In this document: positions 44,190 to 55,798 of the stretch, in pieces | Numbering within the stretch: the first letter of the stretch is position 1 | How the letters are laid out: every line of letters begins with the position of its first letter | DNA from: Ochotona curzoniae | Taxonomy: Eukaryota > Chordata > Mammalia > Lagomorpha > Ochotonidae | Reading direction: 5' to 3' | DNA length: 64,000 nt | Assembly (NCBI RefSeq): GCF_017591425.1 | Contig: NW_024467120.1 | Span: 12,180,746-12,244,745 of the forward strand | Translations under genes and position numbers: made by a program | The notes under the pieces: generated by a model | Seen by the model: only the letters and a program-made list of their open reading frames with translations | Database searches by the model: none | Told to the model about the DNA's origin: nothing

Positions 44190-44790
44190 ACTCAGCAATG
44201 GAGTTGCTGGATCATATGACAAGCCTGTTTCTACTTTTATGGGTTTTTTTTTAATTTTTAATTTATCAAGATACAGTTCCTTAAGCTCAAGGATTTCCCC
44301 TTCCATCCTGTCCACACACTGTTTTTCTTTACGTTATAACAACAGTACAGCCCCTCAACAATAGTCCATCATTCTTCTATTTAAGTGTATCCTGACATTG
44401 TAGGTATAAACAATGTTATACATTCCAGCATCCTATGGAAAAGATATATTTAACAAATTTATTGGGAGTTTTTTATTCAGAAGTAGAGATGCATACTGTG
44501 ATGCATCTCCACAGTATACTTGCCTCCATTCTTGATAAATGTATGTATATACATGCTTACCTATGCATCTATAGACTCGTATTTTGCGTGAAGATGGCCT
44601 TATAGCAGAGAAAATGTAGGATATTTGTCTTTTGGGGTTTGGCTTATTTCACTAAGCTGTTTCTAGTTTTTAAAGAAATCTCCCTGCTATTTCCACAACA
44701 GCTGTAACTGGTTTGCATCCCCACCACCTTGTGTAAGAGTCCTCTCTCCACGTGTTTGCTAGCATTTGTTGCCTTCTGTCTTTTTGATTT
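44190..44790 (+). mobile_element. L1-derived 3' UTR fragments
   Basis: CAATGGAGTTGCTGGATCATATGAC (44195-44219) and TTTGTCTTTTGGGGTTTGGCTTATTTCACTAAGC ... ATTTCCACAACAGCTGTAACTGG ... CATCCCCACCACC (44625-44729) are typical of the old L1 3' UTR. The two pieces are in altered order, so the element was rearranged or two copies exist. Confidence 0.6.
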
Positions 44791-44809
44791 CTCCCTTTCT
44801 GTTTCAGCT

Positions 44810-45010
44810 TCCTGCTGACATGCCTGAGAGGGTGGCAGTTGATGGCTCAGATGCTTGGGTCCCTACCATCCAGGGAGCCCAGCATGGACTGCCTGGCTCA
44901 TGGCTTCATCCTGGCCCAGTACTAGCTATTCAGGCATTTGGGGAACAGGATTGAGGATGGAAGATCTTCCATTCCTGACTCCCCCAACATCATCAACTTT
45001 AAATCAATAA
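44810..45010 (+). mobile_element. Old CSINE 3' part
   Basis: CTGACATGCCTGAGAGGGTGGC ... CTGGCTCATGGCTTCATCC ... GGATGGAAGATCTTCC. Diverged and headless. Confidence 0.5.
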
Positions 45011-46252
45011 AAATGCATTCAAAATGATTATGAAAATGAGGGAAAAATAATTTTATTTCATTTCCTTATCTAATCCTATTTTCTTCCTTTCTGATTTCCT
45101 GAAGAATGCATCCATCTAAAAAAGATTACATTTTAAATTATGAAACAACACAGGGCAAACAGGGCTTCCCAGCAGGTCCTTTATAGATCTGACAGTAGGA
45201 ATGATTTTTGTTTCCCTATCCTTAATGTTTTCTGCTGCTTCTGTTTTTATATTTTAACAGTGACATGCATTCTTTTTAGAAACAAAAATGTATTGAGAAG
45301 AGAAGATTCCTTGTAAAGAGAGGCTTTCTCTCATGTCAGGGTCAGCCAGAAGACTTGGATGGGAGGGGTTCAATCCCAAGAGACCTGTGTTCACAACTAC
45401 AGCAGCTCTGAAGAAAATACTGATGTTCTAGCACAGAGTACCAAAAAAACATAGACAAAGTGAGAGATGAAGGGATTTAAGTAAAGACATGATATGGGCT
45501 TGGGAAAACACCACATGGAGCCAGGTTGCTGCAGAATTTGTGTTTATTTGAGACAGGGAGAACAAGGTTAAGACTGAGGGAGTCTCAGATTGAGGCTAAA
45601 ACCCATCATTTAGAATCAATGGACATCCCGGCCCATGTGCCATTCACCTGACCCCATTAAGGCTTTGGTAGGTCCAACCCAAAGGGTCTTTGAAACCCAA
45701 GTCCATCCTGGAGATGGCTCTCCTTTCATAGAGATTAGGTTTCTGCTCTTGCTTTGCCCTCAAAGTCCTATTTCAAAACTACAGATGTATAAAGAATAAA
45801 GAAGTAGAAGAGAAAGAGTTTAAGCAATACCAGAATATCCTAAAATATCCTGTTTTACCTTGCTTTCTTTAAATCATCAGGATGGAAAAACATGGATTCC
45901 AGGGACTTCTAGGGATTGATTTTTTTTAGGGCTATGAACAGTTTGAAACATCTGCCGTACAATACTATTTTCCTTCAGGATCAATTGAAGAGGAAATTTG
46001 AAATTTCAGTACCAGATAGTCAAAGTTCTCTTTTCCTTCACCTTTAAACACATGTCTATAAAACATACATATACAAACACAAACACCCACTCACAGCTCC
46101 ACACATGCACAGCAGGTGCTGGAGTAGTGTGGGATCACTTGGTCATACGGAAACCTGAATAGAAAAGAGTGTGGAATAAAGGATCTTTTGTTAGGTAGTG
46201 TTGTGAGTGTAAGGCAGGGCGGCTCCTTCTGCCCTTCCTACCGGGCACTGGA
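45011..46252. other. 3' flank of GPX6
   Basis: This should contain the GPX6 3' UTR on the minus strand. The nearest minus-strand AATAAA is the complement of 45543-45548, about 705 bases past the stop. No SECIS-type element was identified, as expected for a cysteine form. No other gene is visible. Confidence 0.4.
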
Positions 46253-46444
46253 CTACCCAAGATAGCTTTTGATGTCTTCTTTGACCTTGTTGACTGGAAT
46301 CTTATGGGACCAGCGCATGACAGGGGTTCCACTAGTATTCACAAAGAACTTCTCAAAGTTCCAACGAATGTCATGGACCTTCATGGGATCCCAGAAGAGA
46401 TAGTCCGGTGAGCCCAAGAGTTCAGATGTTGGAGGGCAAGAGTT
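46253..46444 (-). CDS. GPX6: GPX6 exon 5 (coding part, with stop)
   Basis: Follows acceptor TTTCTGCTCCAG. Encodes [12 protein letters not shown] through [10 protein letters not shown] and VMRWSH to SYLG with TAG at 46253-46255. It carries the catalytic Trp-Asn pair and an NTS sequon. Confidence 0.92.
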   Translation of the reverse strand, partial: NSCPPTSELLGSPDYLFWDPMKVHDIRWNFEKFFVNTSGTPVMRWSHKIPVNKVKEDIKSYLG

Positions 46445-49400
46445 CTGGAGCAGAAATGTGAAAAATGGACATATAAATTTATCCCTGTCCCTAAAGAAGC
46501 TATTCAACATCATCTATTTTAACATATGGACTATCATACTTCCAGTCAATCCCAGTCACTTCAACCCATCATCTCTAATTCAACTACCATCCAAACATCC
46601 CAAGGTCAGAGAATAACATTAAATAGAAAGCAGTCCTTCTTTCCCCTCTCTCCCCTCTTTTCTTATGTTTTTATCCTTGTGCACCAGTAAAATAATGTCT
46701 TCTGTTTCCATGGAAAATTGTATTATTTCCACAGTTTCTATTTCCTTAGATGAAAACCAATTAGTTGATTGAAGGCTGTGGTTTTCAGAGTTTGGATCTT
46801 CATAGGCCAGTAAAATAATCATTTGTTTTTCTGGAGACCACTGTAGAATAACTAGCATTCGTTTTACAATAAGAAAAATAAAATCTATTACAATCACAGA
46901 TTCCAAATTTAAGAATTATTAAAGTAATAGTTTGAGCCACATACAACTTATGATATCACTGTTTTTGAGAAATAGATCTGTTTACAAGATGTAATTCATC
47001 ATAATTTAATATCAGAATAAAAGATAATCTTTATGTATAATAAGATCAGTTTTATGAAAAGCTCCTCTCATTGTCATTTTTTTTTTCTGTTTGGTGTTGA
47101 TGGGTGAAAATTTCAACAGGGATCAACCTTATTTGTAGACAAGTATTTGGGATGCTTCCATCATGATAGCCTGTGGTTCTAACATTTTGTGACTCTAAAG
47201 ATCCTTATTATACGATACTCTGCCTTATCCATTTCTGTGCTTGTCTCGGGGAAGAGAATATGCCCTATTAATGTCTTCCCAATCATTCTATAGCACAGTT
47301 CATTGCATGAACTAGGAATCTGAAAACTGATTGGTAAATGAATCTTTATGATTCAAAAAAGGAGGTTAGTCAACAACGGAGCTATCATGGATAATGCCCT
47401 CTCAGCAGATATTGCCATAATCCTTGAACTTACCTGAACGTCTGTTTCCAAAGAATCCAAATCCAATCCTAGACATGAGCTTCATTCTATTCAGCAAACG
47501 CCTTCTTGACTAATCCAGGCCTGGCTGATGTTTACTCACCTTGAGAAAGGTAAAGACTTGCTGTTCATTTTTTCCATTCACATCCCCTTTCTCAAAGAGC
47601 TGGAAGTTGGGGACAAAGCCACCACCTGGGCGCACGTACCTGCAATGCACCAGAAAGTCCCAAGAAGATCCAAGTTAAGAAAGGGATGGTTGGTAATAAC
47701 CACTCCCAACTCACAATAAAAGGAAATCTGAACTAAAGTGGGGGGTGTAGACAGAGTAAGTCTTTAGTTTAAGAAAATGGGAAAACAGTATTTTTGAGAT
47801 TATCTGAGCACTACCAATAAAGCTAGATTGAATTTGAAGCAATATGGTGATATTCTTTGACCCATTAATCTACTGTTCATTCTCAAAGTTTACAGAATTA
47901 GAAGACGCAAATGAAGCAAAATATTTAAGAGACCTTTGATGAGTTCTTATGAAGGGTACTCACTGGATTCCAGAAAGAATTTCTGAGTTCCTTCCTGGTT
48001 CTTGTTTCCCAAACTGGTTGCAAGGAAAACCCAACACAGTGATGTCATTTTTCAGTTCCTCCTGGAGACTGTTGAGTTCTGTGGGTAGAGAATACACAGC
48101 AGGAGTAGGCTAGTCAGAAGCCCTAGCACAAGCAAGGATTAACACTGGACTTATCCATTTATCACATGAATGAACTAAGGACATGGAAGGGAATGGTTCA
48201 TGATTACAGAAGTTGAGAAGACAGAATAGTATTTTAAAACACAGGTTTCCAAAAACTCATCCAAGTGGCTGCTGATTCACCTTGTGCATTGTTTTCCACC
48301 AGTGACTTCACTTTCCAGTGCAAAGAGGGCTCTTATTTAAAAATAACAACAACAAAATAAGACAGTGCAGACTGACTTGCTAGACTGCCAGGTAAGGGAA
48401 TAGCACATGTTGGCACATGTGAGATGTGGGTCTGGGAGTGGGCCTGTGTGGGGAACTTGGATAATGCCCCTTGTGGGCCATAGCTCCTGCTAGTGAGCAT
48501 ATGAGTCAGGGTTGGGTGTTGGTCAGGCTGGGTAGGGTTGCTTCACTTGTCAGCAAGTGTGGTTTAGCTCTGCAGGGTGCTGGTCCAGGTTACAGGCCAA
48601 CCATAACACACTGGCATGTGTGGGAGCCAGGATGGCTAGGACTGGGAACAGATCATGCTGGGCAGGGCTACAACACCTGTTGGCCTGCATGTGAGCTGGC
48701 CACATGCCAAAGTATGCTCCCAAACTGGTGCATACTTGAGCCATAATAAGTACAGTTTGGTTGAGCTTGCTGAAGCATCAGCTGGCAAGTGCTGGAACTG
48801 GGGGCAAGTCCTGTCAGACTACACCATAGAACCACCTGGAAAGTGCAAGATCCAGAGCAGGGAGTGGGCCCTGTAGGGAGACTGTGGCACCTCTCTGATG
48901 GGCTGCGTGAGAAGCGGAGCTAGGGCAGACCTGGCGAGATATGCAGTAGCATGTGCCAGCATGAGTATAGGCTGGATAGCGGGGTTAGTTGAGTTAAGCT
49001 CCAACGCCCATTGACATATGCAAAAGCTGAATGGGAAGTGGGATAGGCTACCCTAGTCTTCTGAATATACTGGCATGCACAGGTACCAGGGCAGGAAACA
49101 GGCCTAGTGGGGTGATTGGTGGTTACTCTAATTTTGCTGCCGTTTGCGCTGGTGTATGTGAGTCTTGAGTGTGTGGTTGGTAGAGTTAAGCTGGACCACA
49201 GCATCCATTGTTTTGCATATGAGATGGGGTTAGGGACAGAACTGACCAGGTGACTGCAGCCACCAGTGTGTGTAGCCTGATATGGGTGATGGACTGAGCC
49301 AGACTCCATATTGCTGGCACACACAGAAGTCAGGTTTGGGTCACCTTTCACGAGGTTTCTTGGGGACACCCCCAACTGGATCACTGGACTCAGAACTCCA

Positions 49401-52400
49401 AATGCAGTGAAAATCACAGGCTGTGAGGTCTGATCATGGAGTGCATGTGTCAGAACTGGGTCACCGGGCCTGCTGAGGCCTGTGCAATATGGTCACATGC
49501 TCATGGGAGACATCTAGAACTAAACAGCTATCCCAGACAAGACTCTAAGGAAGACTATGTCAGTTGGTTGGCCTTGGGAGGATTTTTCTCAATCTTGGAG
49601 CAATGAAATCAACAGTATCCGAGAATCATCAGAATCGTTATCCTTGAAATATGCTTCATATTGGGGACCCCAGGATGACATCAGGTAGTCTTTCTTCATT
49701 CCCAGGATACTAATTCAGTTAGGTTGCTGGAAGCAGCCCTCTCCCCTTCTCTCTCCACTTTCCCCAGATACCAGAAGATAAAAGGAGACTGGATACAGTT
49801 ACTTTATCCACTTTTCCCCATTCCTCAACACTCCCCACCCTAACTGGTGGTCCACATGGGCATTCATCCCTCTTAACTATGTAAGCATCATCAAAAACAA
49901 ACTGAATTTATTATTTTTAAAAAAAAGATGTATGAGGAAGTTGGAAATGCTGGGTAGGGACACATCAATCCAGACCTTAAGAGTTTCAGATTGCTTGGTA
50001 AAGTTGATCTGCTGACTTGTTGGAGTGGGAGCTGCTGCAGGCATATTTTACAAGGAAGGAATGACTTCTGGGGTCTTCCACAAATGAGGACACTGCATTT
50101 GCAGGTAATCAAGGGAGCTGAGATGGGGTGGGTTAGAGGGGGAAACTGGAGGATATGTCTGAGTCAGGCCAAGGCACCTGTTCATGTGGGAGACCAAGGC
50201 TGGGCTAAGTAGCCTCACTAGTTTCTGGCTGGTACACACAGGAGCTGGAGCTTGGAGCATGCCTGGCAAAGCTATACCACAGTAATCACCCATGAATGTC
50301 AGAGGAGAGGGTGGAACACATCAGCCTGAGCCATAGCACCCACCAAAAATGAGAGAGAACCACATCCGGGAACAGATTCTACAGGGGACTTGTGGGTTCA
50401 CCTTTGTGGGACTGCAGCACCCAGTGGTTTGCATGAGAGCTTGGGGTGGTGATGGACTGAGTCAGGCTAAACTAGAGAACTCTAAGGCATCATCAAATGA
50501 CTGTCCCTCCCACCCTCTGGATGCTGATGTAGTTTGACAGCAAGGAGTGGTCTTCCACCCCAGCAGATCAGAATAAAATGAAAAGAACTGAAACATCTGT
50601 CCCGCCCACCTTCCTCCATACCTCAACCTTCCCCATCCTAACTGAAGGACCGCATGGGAATGCATTCCTCTTAACTATGTAAACAAATTAAAAATAAAAT
50701 TTAAAATGTAAGAAACAGTTTTGTAGCTCATCAATGTCACAAAACAAGTGACCATGATAGATCAGGACAAAAATAATTCTATCTCAGATTTATAGCCACA
50801 TGGAGACAAAATATGAAATTTGTGTAAATCACCAAAAACAAATCACAAAAATTGGTTAAACTTTGCTCCAATCTTGACAATGTGAGTGATTGCATTTCTT
50901 CAGTTACTTTGTTCCTCTCATTTTCTAGGTATGTATATTAAGATATCTAATCACGCAATTGCCCCCATTTCTTCATTTATTTCTTCTTTTTATTAAGATA
51001 TTTATCTACTTACTTTTGAAAGGCAGAATTACAAGAGGTAAAGACAAAGACCATCAACATACTGGTTCATTGTTCAAATGGCCACAATACCCAAGACTGA
51101 GCCATGCCAATGCCAGGATGTTTCTTTAAGTTCCCCCACACGTGTGGCAGGTCGAAAGCATTTGGACCATCCTCCACTGCTTTTCCTAGGCACATTAGTG
51201 GACAGTTGGATAATAAATAGAGAAGCTGGGACTCTAATCAGCGCCATATAGGATTCTGGCACAATGGCTGGTGGTTTAAGTCACTGCACTGCATTGGTGG
51301 CCTCATCTTCATTTCCTGAAGGCATCCAAGCCAGAGAGAAGATTCTGTTCCTTGAAACAGCTCCCAAATCATTTAGCACAAACCCAGGTTTCCTAACACC
51401 TTCTTACTAATAAATTTCATGGTTCCCTACCGTATCTCTTTTCCCTCAGGTACTGAACAATTTATTCAACTTGTAATTACAGATGTGCTGCTATCGGACT
51501 TCGGAAAGTGTTAGTTCCCAAAACTGCAGCCAATAGCCAGATTTAATTGTCACGTGGTCCCTTATCCCAACGTCCCAACAACACATTAGCAAAATCTTCT
51601 GGAGTTAGACTCTGGCTGTCTAACAAAGCCAGTTTCAAGAAAGTTCAAACCTGAGTTCTTACCAGGATACTGAGCTGTATAGTCGCAGTAGGTGGCCACA
51701 TTGACAAAGAGTATGTTCTTGCCGGAGTACTTGGAGAACTGGATATCTTCTCCATCAAGGGTTTTGGCTTTGTAATCATAGACGGTGCCTGACACACCTT
51801 GGTTGCAATTCACCTGAAATGTAATGACATGAAAAAGCTAAAGAATATTTCCCAACATCTGTGAGTTTTTCAAAGCATTCACGTAATATCTTAAAATTCC
51901 AAGAACTGAAAGGGACTTTTGTAAACTAAAAATACTCACAAGGCCTGATGTCACACTAGAATAACTTACCCTTTAAAGTCCATTGTTGTATGTACAACAA
52001 GGCAAGTACTTCAGAGTGCTCTGTCCTCTGGAGTATTACCATCATCTACCCCTATTCTCTATCTTGTACTTTTCTCCCACATCCTTATTCTCCAATATAG
52101 ACATATGATCCTTCTCAAGTATTCTTAACAGATGTTGACAGAATTTCTCCTTACATAAACTTTACATGAATTGCTCATTTGTGTGCTTTGATATTCCAAT
52201 CACTGCTCCCCGAAAATCAGGATCTACAATTTTATAATTGGCTCTGCATTTGGAACCCACTAAAGGGCCTTTCCAGGCTTTGTCAATGGTGGACTCGCCA
52301 GCACCCATGAACTCATCCTCAGTACCCACTTCTCAGCATGACATTGTTGAGAACCACCCTGGACTGCCTAAGGATTAGGGATTATACAGTACAAAGCACA

Positions 52401-55400
52401 GAGGAAAACTTTTCTACCCAAAGCATGTCAAGAGAAAAATTAAAGAGTGGACAAAACTTGGAATAAGAGGCAAGATGTTATCTCTCATGACAGATCAGGT
52501 TCTTAACTACATGGAGAAAAGCCATAGCATTTGTAAGTTGAGTATCAAGACATCTCAGCCTTTAAGGTCTGCCACACGGAGGGGAAATTGGCTATGGATG
52601 AGTCTACATGAAATCAGTGAGTTTTCTTGTCAGAACACTGAAAACAATAGCCTCTACTTCATTGTCTTTGCAGAGAAGGAAGTTTGAACTTGGATAGGCC
52701 TATGCATCCTAACATTTGTGCCTACCATTAGGTTGTCCTATCTTTGGGTTCTATATCTATGAACTCAACCAATGGTAAGTCAAAAATATTCAGAAAAAGT
52801 TATATATGTACTGAACATAGAGAGATGACTCTTTGTTACCATTATTCCTAAACAATACAATATCCCAACTATTTTCATAGAATATGAGGTTGGTGTTGTG
52901 GCACAGTGGGTTAAACTATTATGTGGGATTCCAACATTCCATATCAGAGTTCGTTTCTAGTCCTGGATATTCCACCTCACATCCAGCATTCTACATGGGG
53001 CTGGGAAAGCAGTAGAGGATGGCCTGAAGCCTTGGGACCATGTGCCCACATAGATACCTGGAAGAATGTCCTGGCTCCTGGTTCCTAGCTCCTGGCTTCT
53101 TGCTTCAAATTGGCAGTGTGGCTATTTGAGGAGTGAACCAGCAGACAGAACATCTTTCCGTCTGTCTCTTATGCTCTTTATAAATCTTATCTGCCTTTCC
53201 AATAAAAATAAATAAATCTTTTAAAAAGAAAAGTCACATGGAAATCATCCTGTGAGCTGGTTTTTTTGTGTGCAGCCATTCTCCTGGTCTTTGCACTACT
53301 TTAGCTCGGACTCAACAACTTCCAAAGCTTGTTTCCAGCATTAATATCACCCTGTGCACTGTGAAGTAGAATCTTTGAAAGTTGCAGGCTAGCTAGAGCT
53401 CAGTCCTTCCTGTCTAGCTTCCAGTTTTGTTTCAGTTGATTTAGGTCTATCAGAAAAAGGAAGGATGACATAGAGCACAGCTTCGCATGCTTAGGATGAT
53501 TTTCCACAGAAGGGACTTCACACTCAATCAGGCAGCAGTAGCTTACAAAGACCTGGATTCCCCACAGAGGTTTCCCTTTCAAGTAAGTAGTCATCTTGGT
53601 TGAAAGCAAGTGAGCTATCATTTTAACTCAGCTTCCATTCTTTCAGCATTTTGTATACAACTCCTTACATTTGCTGTGCACCCAATAACAAAAGTTAAAG
53701 TTGTATGGTTGGAGTATTGAATATGGTCGACCCAGGAAAAGAAGAGAGTTGGCTAACAAGCAAAGAGTATTTGTTAGCCACACTTCCGGGTGAGGTCCAC
53801 CAATCCAAGGGAGGCATTGGGCCACTGGAGTCACACCGTTAGAGTGGTGTTTGGGGGTGACAGAGGCACCTGACTGGCAAGTAGGGTGGGAGTAGGGCTT
53901 TAGTGAAATAGAAAGTTATATATAGGTCTTAGTGAACTTTGCAGTCAGCTAATTCTGGAAATTGGGGATATTTTCAGTAAAGCTCTATACCTGTAATGGG
54001 AGGAGTGGAAGGCCACCCTAGCAGTTTTGTTGATGCTCCTCCACCTTGACCAACCCCTCTTCCACAGTTGTCCCTACAAAAGCTTCAAGCTAAGGTTTGG
54101 GGGCCTGTATCAACATCTCTTGGGGGGGGCACTTTAGAAATGCAAATTCCTGGGTTCCCCCTTAGACCTAAAGAACTCCTCATACTTCCTGGCAGCTTCC
54201 CAGGTGATGCTTCTGTGGGCTCAGGGCTGGGAATCTCCACACTGCACAGGAAGGGTCCTCAAGAAACTCATGCAGAGTGACTTATGAAAAACATGCTTAT
54301 ACTCTAAAATATTGGGATCATGTTTTCATTTCCTTTTCCATGAACTTTTCAAAGTTCTCGCATATAATGAGGTATTGTTCACCACATTTTAGAGAAAGGA
54401 GTCATATCAAAACTATAAAAATTGTAAAAGGCCCTAAAAGAGACTGAGTTATTGAATGCCTTTGTCTTTCTTTTTAAAATTTTATTTATTTTATTACAGA
54501 GACAGGGAGAGATATCTTCTATCCAATTGATATACCAGTTAAGGAGAAACTGGGGGGGGGGGGGTAAGGGTGGGAGGGAGAGAGAGAAAGAGAGATTTTC
54601 TACTAGTTTGTTTCCAAATAGTCACAATGGCTAAGGCCAATGCCAGGAGCTTCATTTGAGTTTCCCATGTGGGTGAGCCCCAGGTACATTAGCAGGGAGT
54701 TGAATTGCTAGTGGAACAGCCAGGACTTGAACCACACGCTGGCCCCTTGAATGTCTTTTTTCCCTCTAGTCATCCCCTCACTCCTAACCTTCCCACATTG
54801 CACCCACATTTCTTACCAGGTTGACGACTTGCGACAGTGTGGAAATTTTCTGCACAATATCAAGTGTCAGGAGATTTGAAGCAACATTAACATCTGCGAA
54901 CAAACTTCCTGCTGCATTCCCACGAATTAATACTGGGAAACACTATTGCTGGTGTAGTGCTTTATTATTCCTGGGGAAGACTTCCATTTCCCTGACCGAG
55001 TCTCCTAAAGCACATTAAACAGCTCCTCCCCGCAACCAGCTCAGCTTCCCACAAATGCCATCTGTTGCCCAATGACTACCTCATTTCCTGTCCCAAGTTA
55101 CCGACAAGAGTGGATCAGACTGGCGCCAGAGCTTTCAAGAGGAAATGGAGGGCCCGGTGGCATGGCCTAGCAGTTAAAGTCCTGTCTTGAACGCCCAGCG
55201 GCTCCACTTCCCATTCAGCTCCCTGCTTGTGCCTGTGGCCTGGGAAAGCAGTCGAGGACAGCCCAAAGCTTTGGGACCCAGCATCGGTGTCCGGATCAGC
55301 GCAGCACCGACCGTGGCGGTCACTTGGGAAGTGAATCATTGGACTTGGACGGAAGATCTTCCTCTCTGTCTCTCCTCCTATCTGACTTTGTAATTTAAAA

Positions 55401-55706
55401 AATTATAATAAATAAATCTTTAAAAAAAAAAAAAAAGAGGAAATGGAAAAGGGAATGCACCAAGGGTTTCCTTCCCCCTGCCCCTCCCCACAGTGTTGGC
55501 AGAAAGTTGCAAAGACTGGAAGCACGGCTCTGGTCTCGGAGGAGAGGAGAGGAGAGAACTTCTGGCCTTTGTGATGAGCAGGGTCGTCACAGCACACTGA
55601 CATTATCCAATATCCCCTGTGGGACACTCACCTTTTCTGGCTCCTCCTGAGCAAAGCTGACCAGGAGCAGGGACAAAAGCCAGGCAGCCCAGAGCTGTGG
55701 AGTCAT
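46253..55706 (-). CDS. GPX6: Glutathione peroxidase 6, cysteine form (five coding exons, 210 aa)
   Basis: Five exons joined at consensus GT-AG sites (55706-55632, 51813-51663, 48078-47964, 47639-47540, 46444-46253) give one 633-bp frame with matching phases. The product has a signal peptide ([20 protein letters not shown]), the [11 protein letters not shown] active-site segment with cysteine (TGC, residue 68) where human GPX6 has selenocysteine, the [14 protein letters not shown] motif with catalytic Gln97, and WNFEKF with Trp175 and Asn176. GPX6 is a secreted peroxidase reducing H2O2 and organic hydroperoxides with thiol donors, known from olfactory epithelium. The residues after the active cysteine are DY instead of the usual GL. 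Exons 2 and 3 each lack one codon relative to human. The C-terminus ends at SYLG, about five residues early. GPX6 rather than GPX5 because of strand and divergent arrangement with the GPX5 exon at 61473. Confidence 0.9.
46445..47539. other. GPX6 intron 4
   Basis: No other feature supported. A CAGTAAAATAAT motif occurs twice (46686-46697 and 46810-46821). Confidence 0.6.
47540..47639 (-). CDS. GPX6: GPX6 exon 4
   Basis: 100 bp, the length usual for this exon. It lies between acceptor GCATTGCAG and donor AAG|GTGAGT. Encodes [20 protein letters not shown] and then [13 protein letters not shown]. Confidence 0.93.
47640..47963. other. GPX6 intron 3
   Basis: Short intron with no further feature. 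Confidence 0.7.
47964..48078 (-). CDS. GPX6: GPX6 exon 3
   Basis: 115 bp between acceptor CTACCCACAG and donor CA|GTGAGT. Encodes [20 protein letters not shown] then [17 protein letters not shown]. One codon shorter than human at the KN-D-ITV stretch. Contains catalytic Gln97. Confidence 0.93.
48370..49925 (+). mobile_element. VNTR-bearing retroposon, copy D, in GPX6 intron 2
   Basis: Same degenerate ~70-bp units (GGGCAGGGCTACAACACCTG, GGATGGCTAGGACTGGG, GTTAAGCTGGACCACAGCATCC) and the shared 3' domain (GAGCAATGAAATCAACAGTATCC, CCCCAGATACCAG). Unlike copy C it continues for about 130 bp to TCTTAACTATGTAAGCATC. It lies antisense to GPX6. Confidence 0.6.
50110..50705 (+). mobile_element. VNTR-bearing retroposon, copy E (partial), in GPX6 intron 2
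   Basis: CAGGCCAAGGCACCTGTTCATGTGGG and similar units, then AGGCATCATCAAATGACTGTCC, CTAACTGAAGGACCGCATGGG and TCTTAACTATGTAAACAAATTAAAAATAAA. It shares its extended 3' end with copy D. Confidence 0.6.
50985..51300 (-). mobile_element. Old CSINE copy, minus strand, in GPX6 intron 2
   Basis: TTTTTATTAAGATATTTATCTAC start, ACACGTGTGGCAGGTCG, CACTGCTTTTCCTAGGCAC, head CACAATGGCTGG at right. Confidence 0.65.
51663..51813 (-). CDS. GPX6: GPX6 exon 2 (active-site exon)
   Basis: 151 bp between acceptor ACATTTCAG and donor CTG|GTAAGA. Encodes [40 protein letters not shown] and [10 protein letters not shown]. The TGC codon for the active-site cysteine is the complement of 51685-51687. One codon shorter than human. 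Confidence 0.94.
52885..53225 (+). mobile_element. CSINE copy in GPX6 intron 1
   Basis: TGAGGTTGGTGTTGTGGCACAGTGGG head, GGGCTGGGAAAGCAGTAGAGGATGG body, CCAATAAAAATAAATAAATC tail. Confidence 0.8.
54080..54280 (+). mobile_element. MER5A-type DNA transposon remnant
   Basis: AGAAATGCAAATTCCTGGGTTCCCC ... TTCCCAGGTGATGCTTCTG follows the MER5A order. Confidence 0.7.
54470..54745 (-). mobile_element. Old CSINE copy, minus strand
   Basis: TTTTTAAAATTTTATTTATTTTATTACAGAG start, GGCTAAGGCCAATGCCAGGAGC middle, GAACCACACGCTGGCCCC head. Confidence 0.65.
55150..55434 (+). mobile_element. CSINE copy with target-site duplication, beside GPX6 exon 1
   Basis: GGCCCGGTGGCATGGCCTAGCAGTTAAAG head, body with a deletion, A15 tail. 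AAGAGGAAATGGA flanks it at 55137-55149 and 55435-55447. It is about 200 bp into GPX6 intron 1, antisense to the gene. Confidence 0.93.
55632..55706 (-). CDS. GPX6: GPX6 exon 1 (start and signal peptide)
   Basis: ATG is the complement of 55704-55706 and the donor is AAG|GTGAGT. Encodes [20 protein letters not shown] then EEPEK. Cleavage is probably after FAQ. Length and phase fit exon 1 of the secreted GPX genes (GPX3/5/6). Confidence 0.9.
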
Positions 55707-55750
55707 GGTTCCTGCAAGTTTAGGCAACTCTTAGGTCCCCAGAGGTTTCA

Positions 55751-55798
55751 GCCTTTTAGAACCCTTGGCAGAGGCCGGTTTGCAGTTGCGTGGCCAAT
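55751..55798 (-). promoter_or_regulatory. GPX6: GPX6 core promoter: TATA-like and CCAAT elements
   Basis: On the minus strand TCTAAAAGGC (complement of 55751-55760) lies 45-54 bases before the ATG, and an inverted CCAAT box (CCAAT on the plus strand at 55794-55798) lies a further ~35 bases up. This would place transcription start near 55725. Inferred from position only. Confidence 0.4.

Larger units (their letters stand above)
51814..55631. other. GPX6 intron 1
   Basis: 3.8-kb intron containing three CSINEs (52885, 54470, 55150) and a MER5A remnant (54080). Other stretches (51814-52880, 53230-54075) show no gene. A G13 run followed by a (GA)-rich run lies at 54552-54595. Confidence 0.65.

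Noticed and set aside
45011..46252. SECIS element for selenocysteine in the GPX6 3' region
   Set aside because: The active-site codon is TGC (Cys), no in-frame TGA needs recoding, and I saw no ATGA...AA...GA core pattern that I could support.
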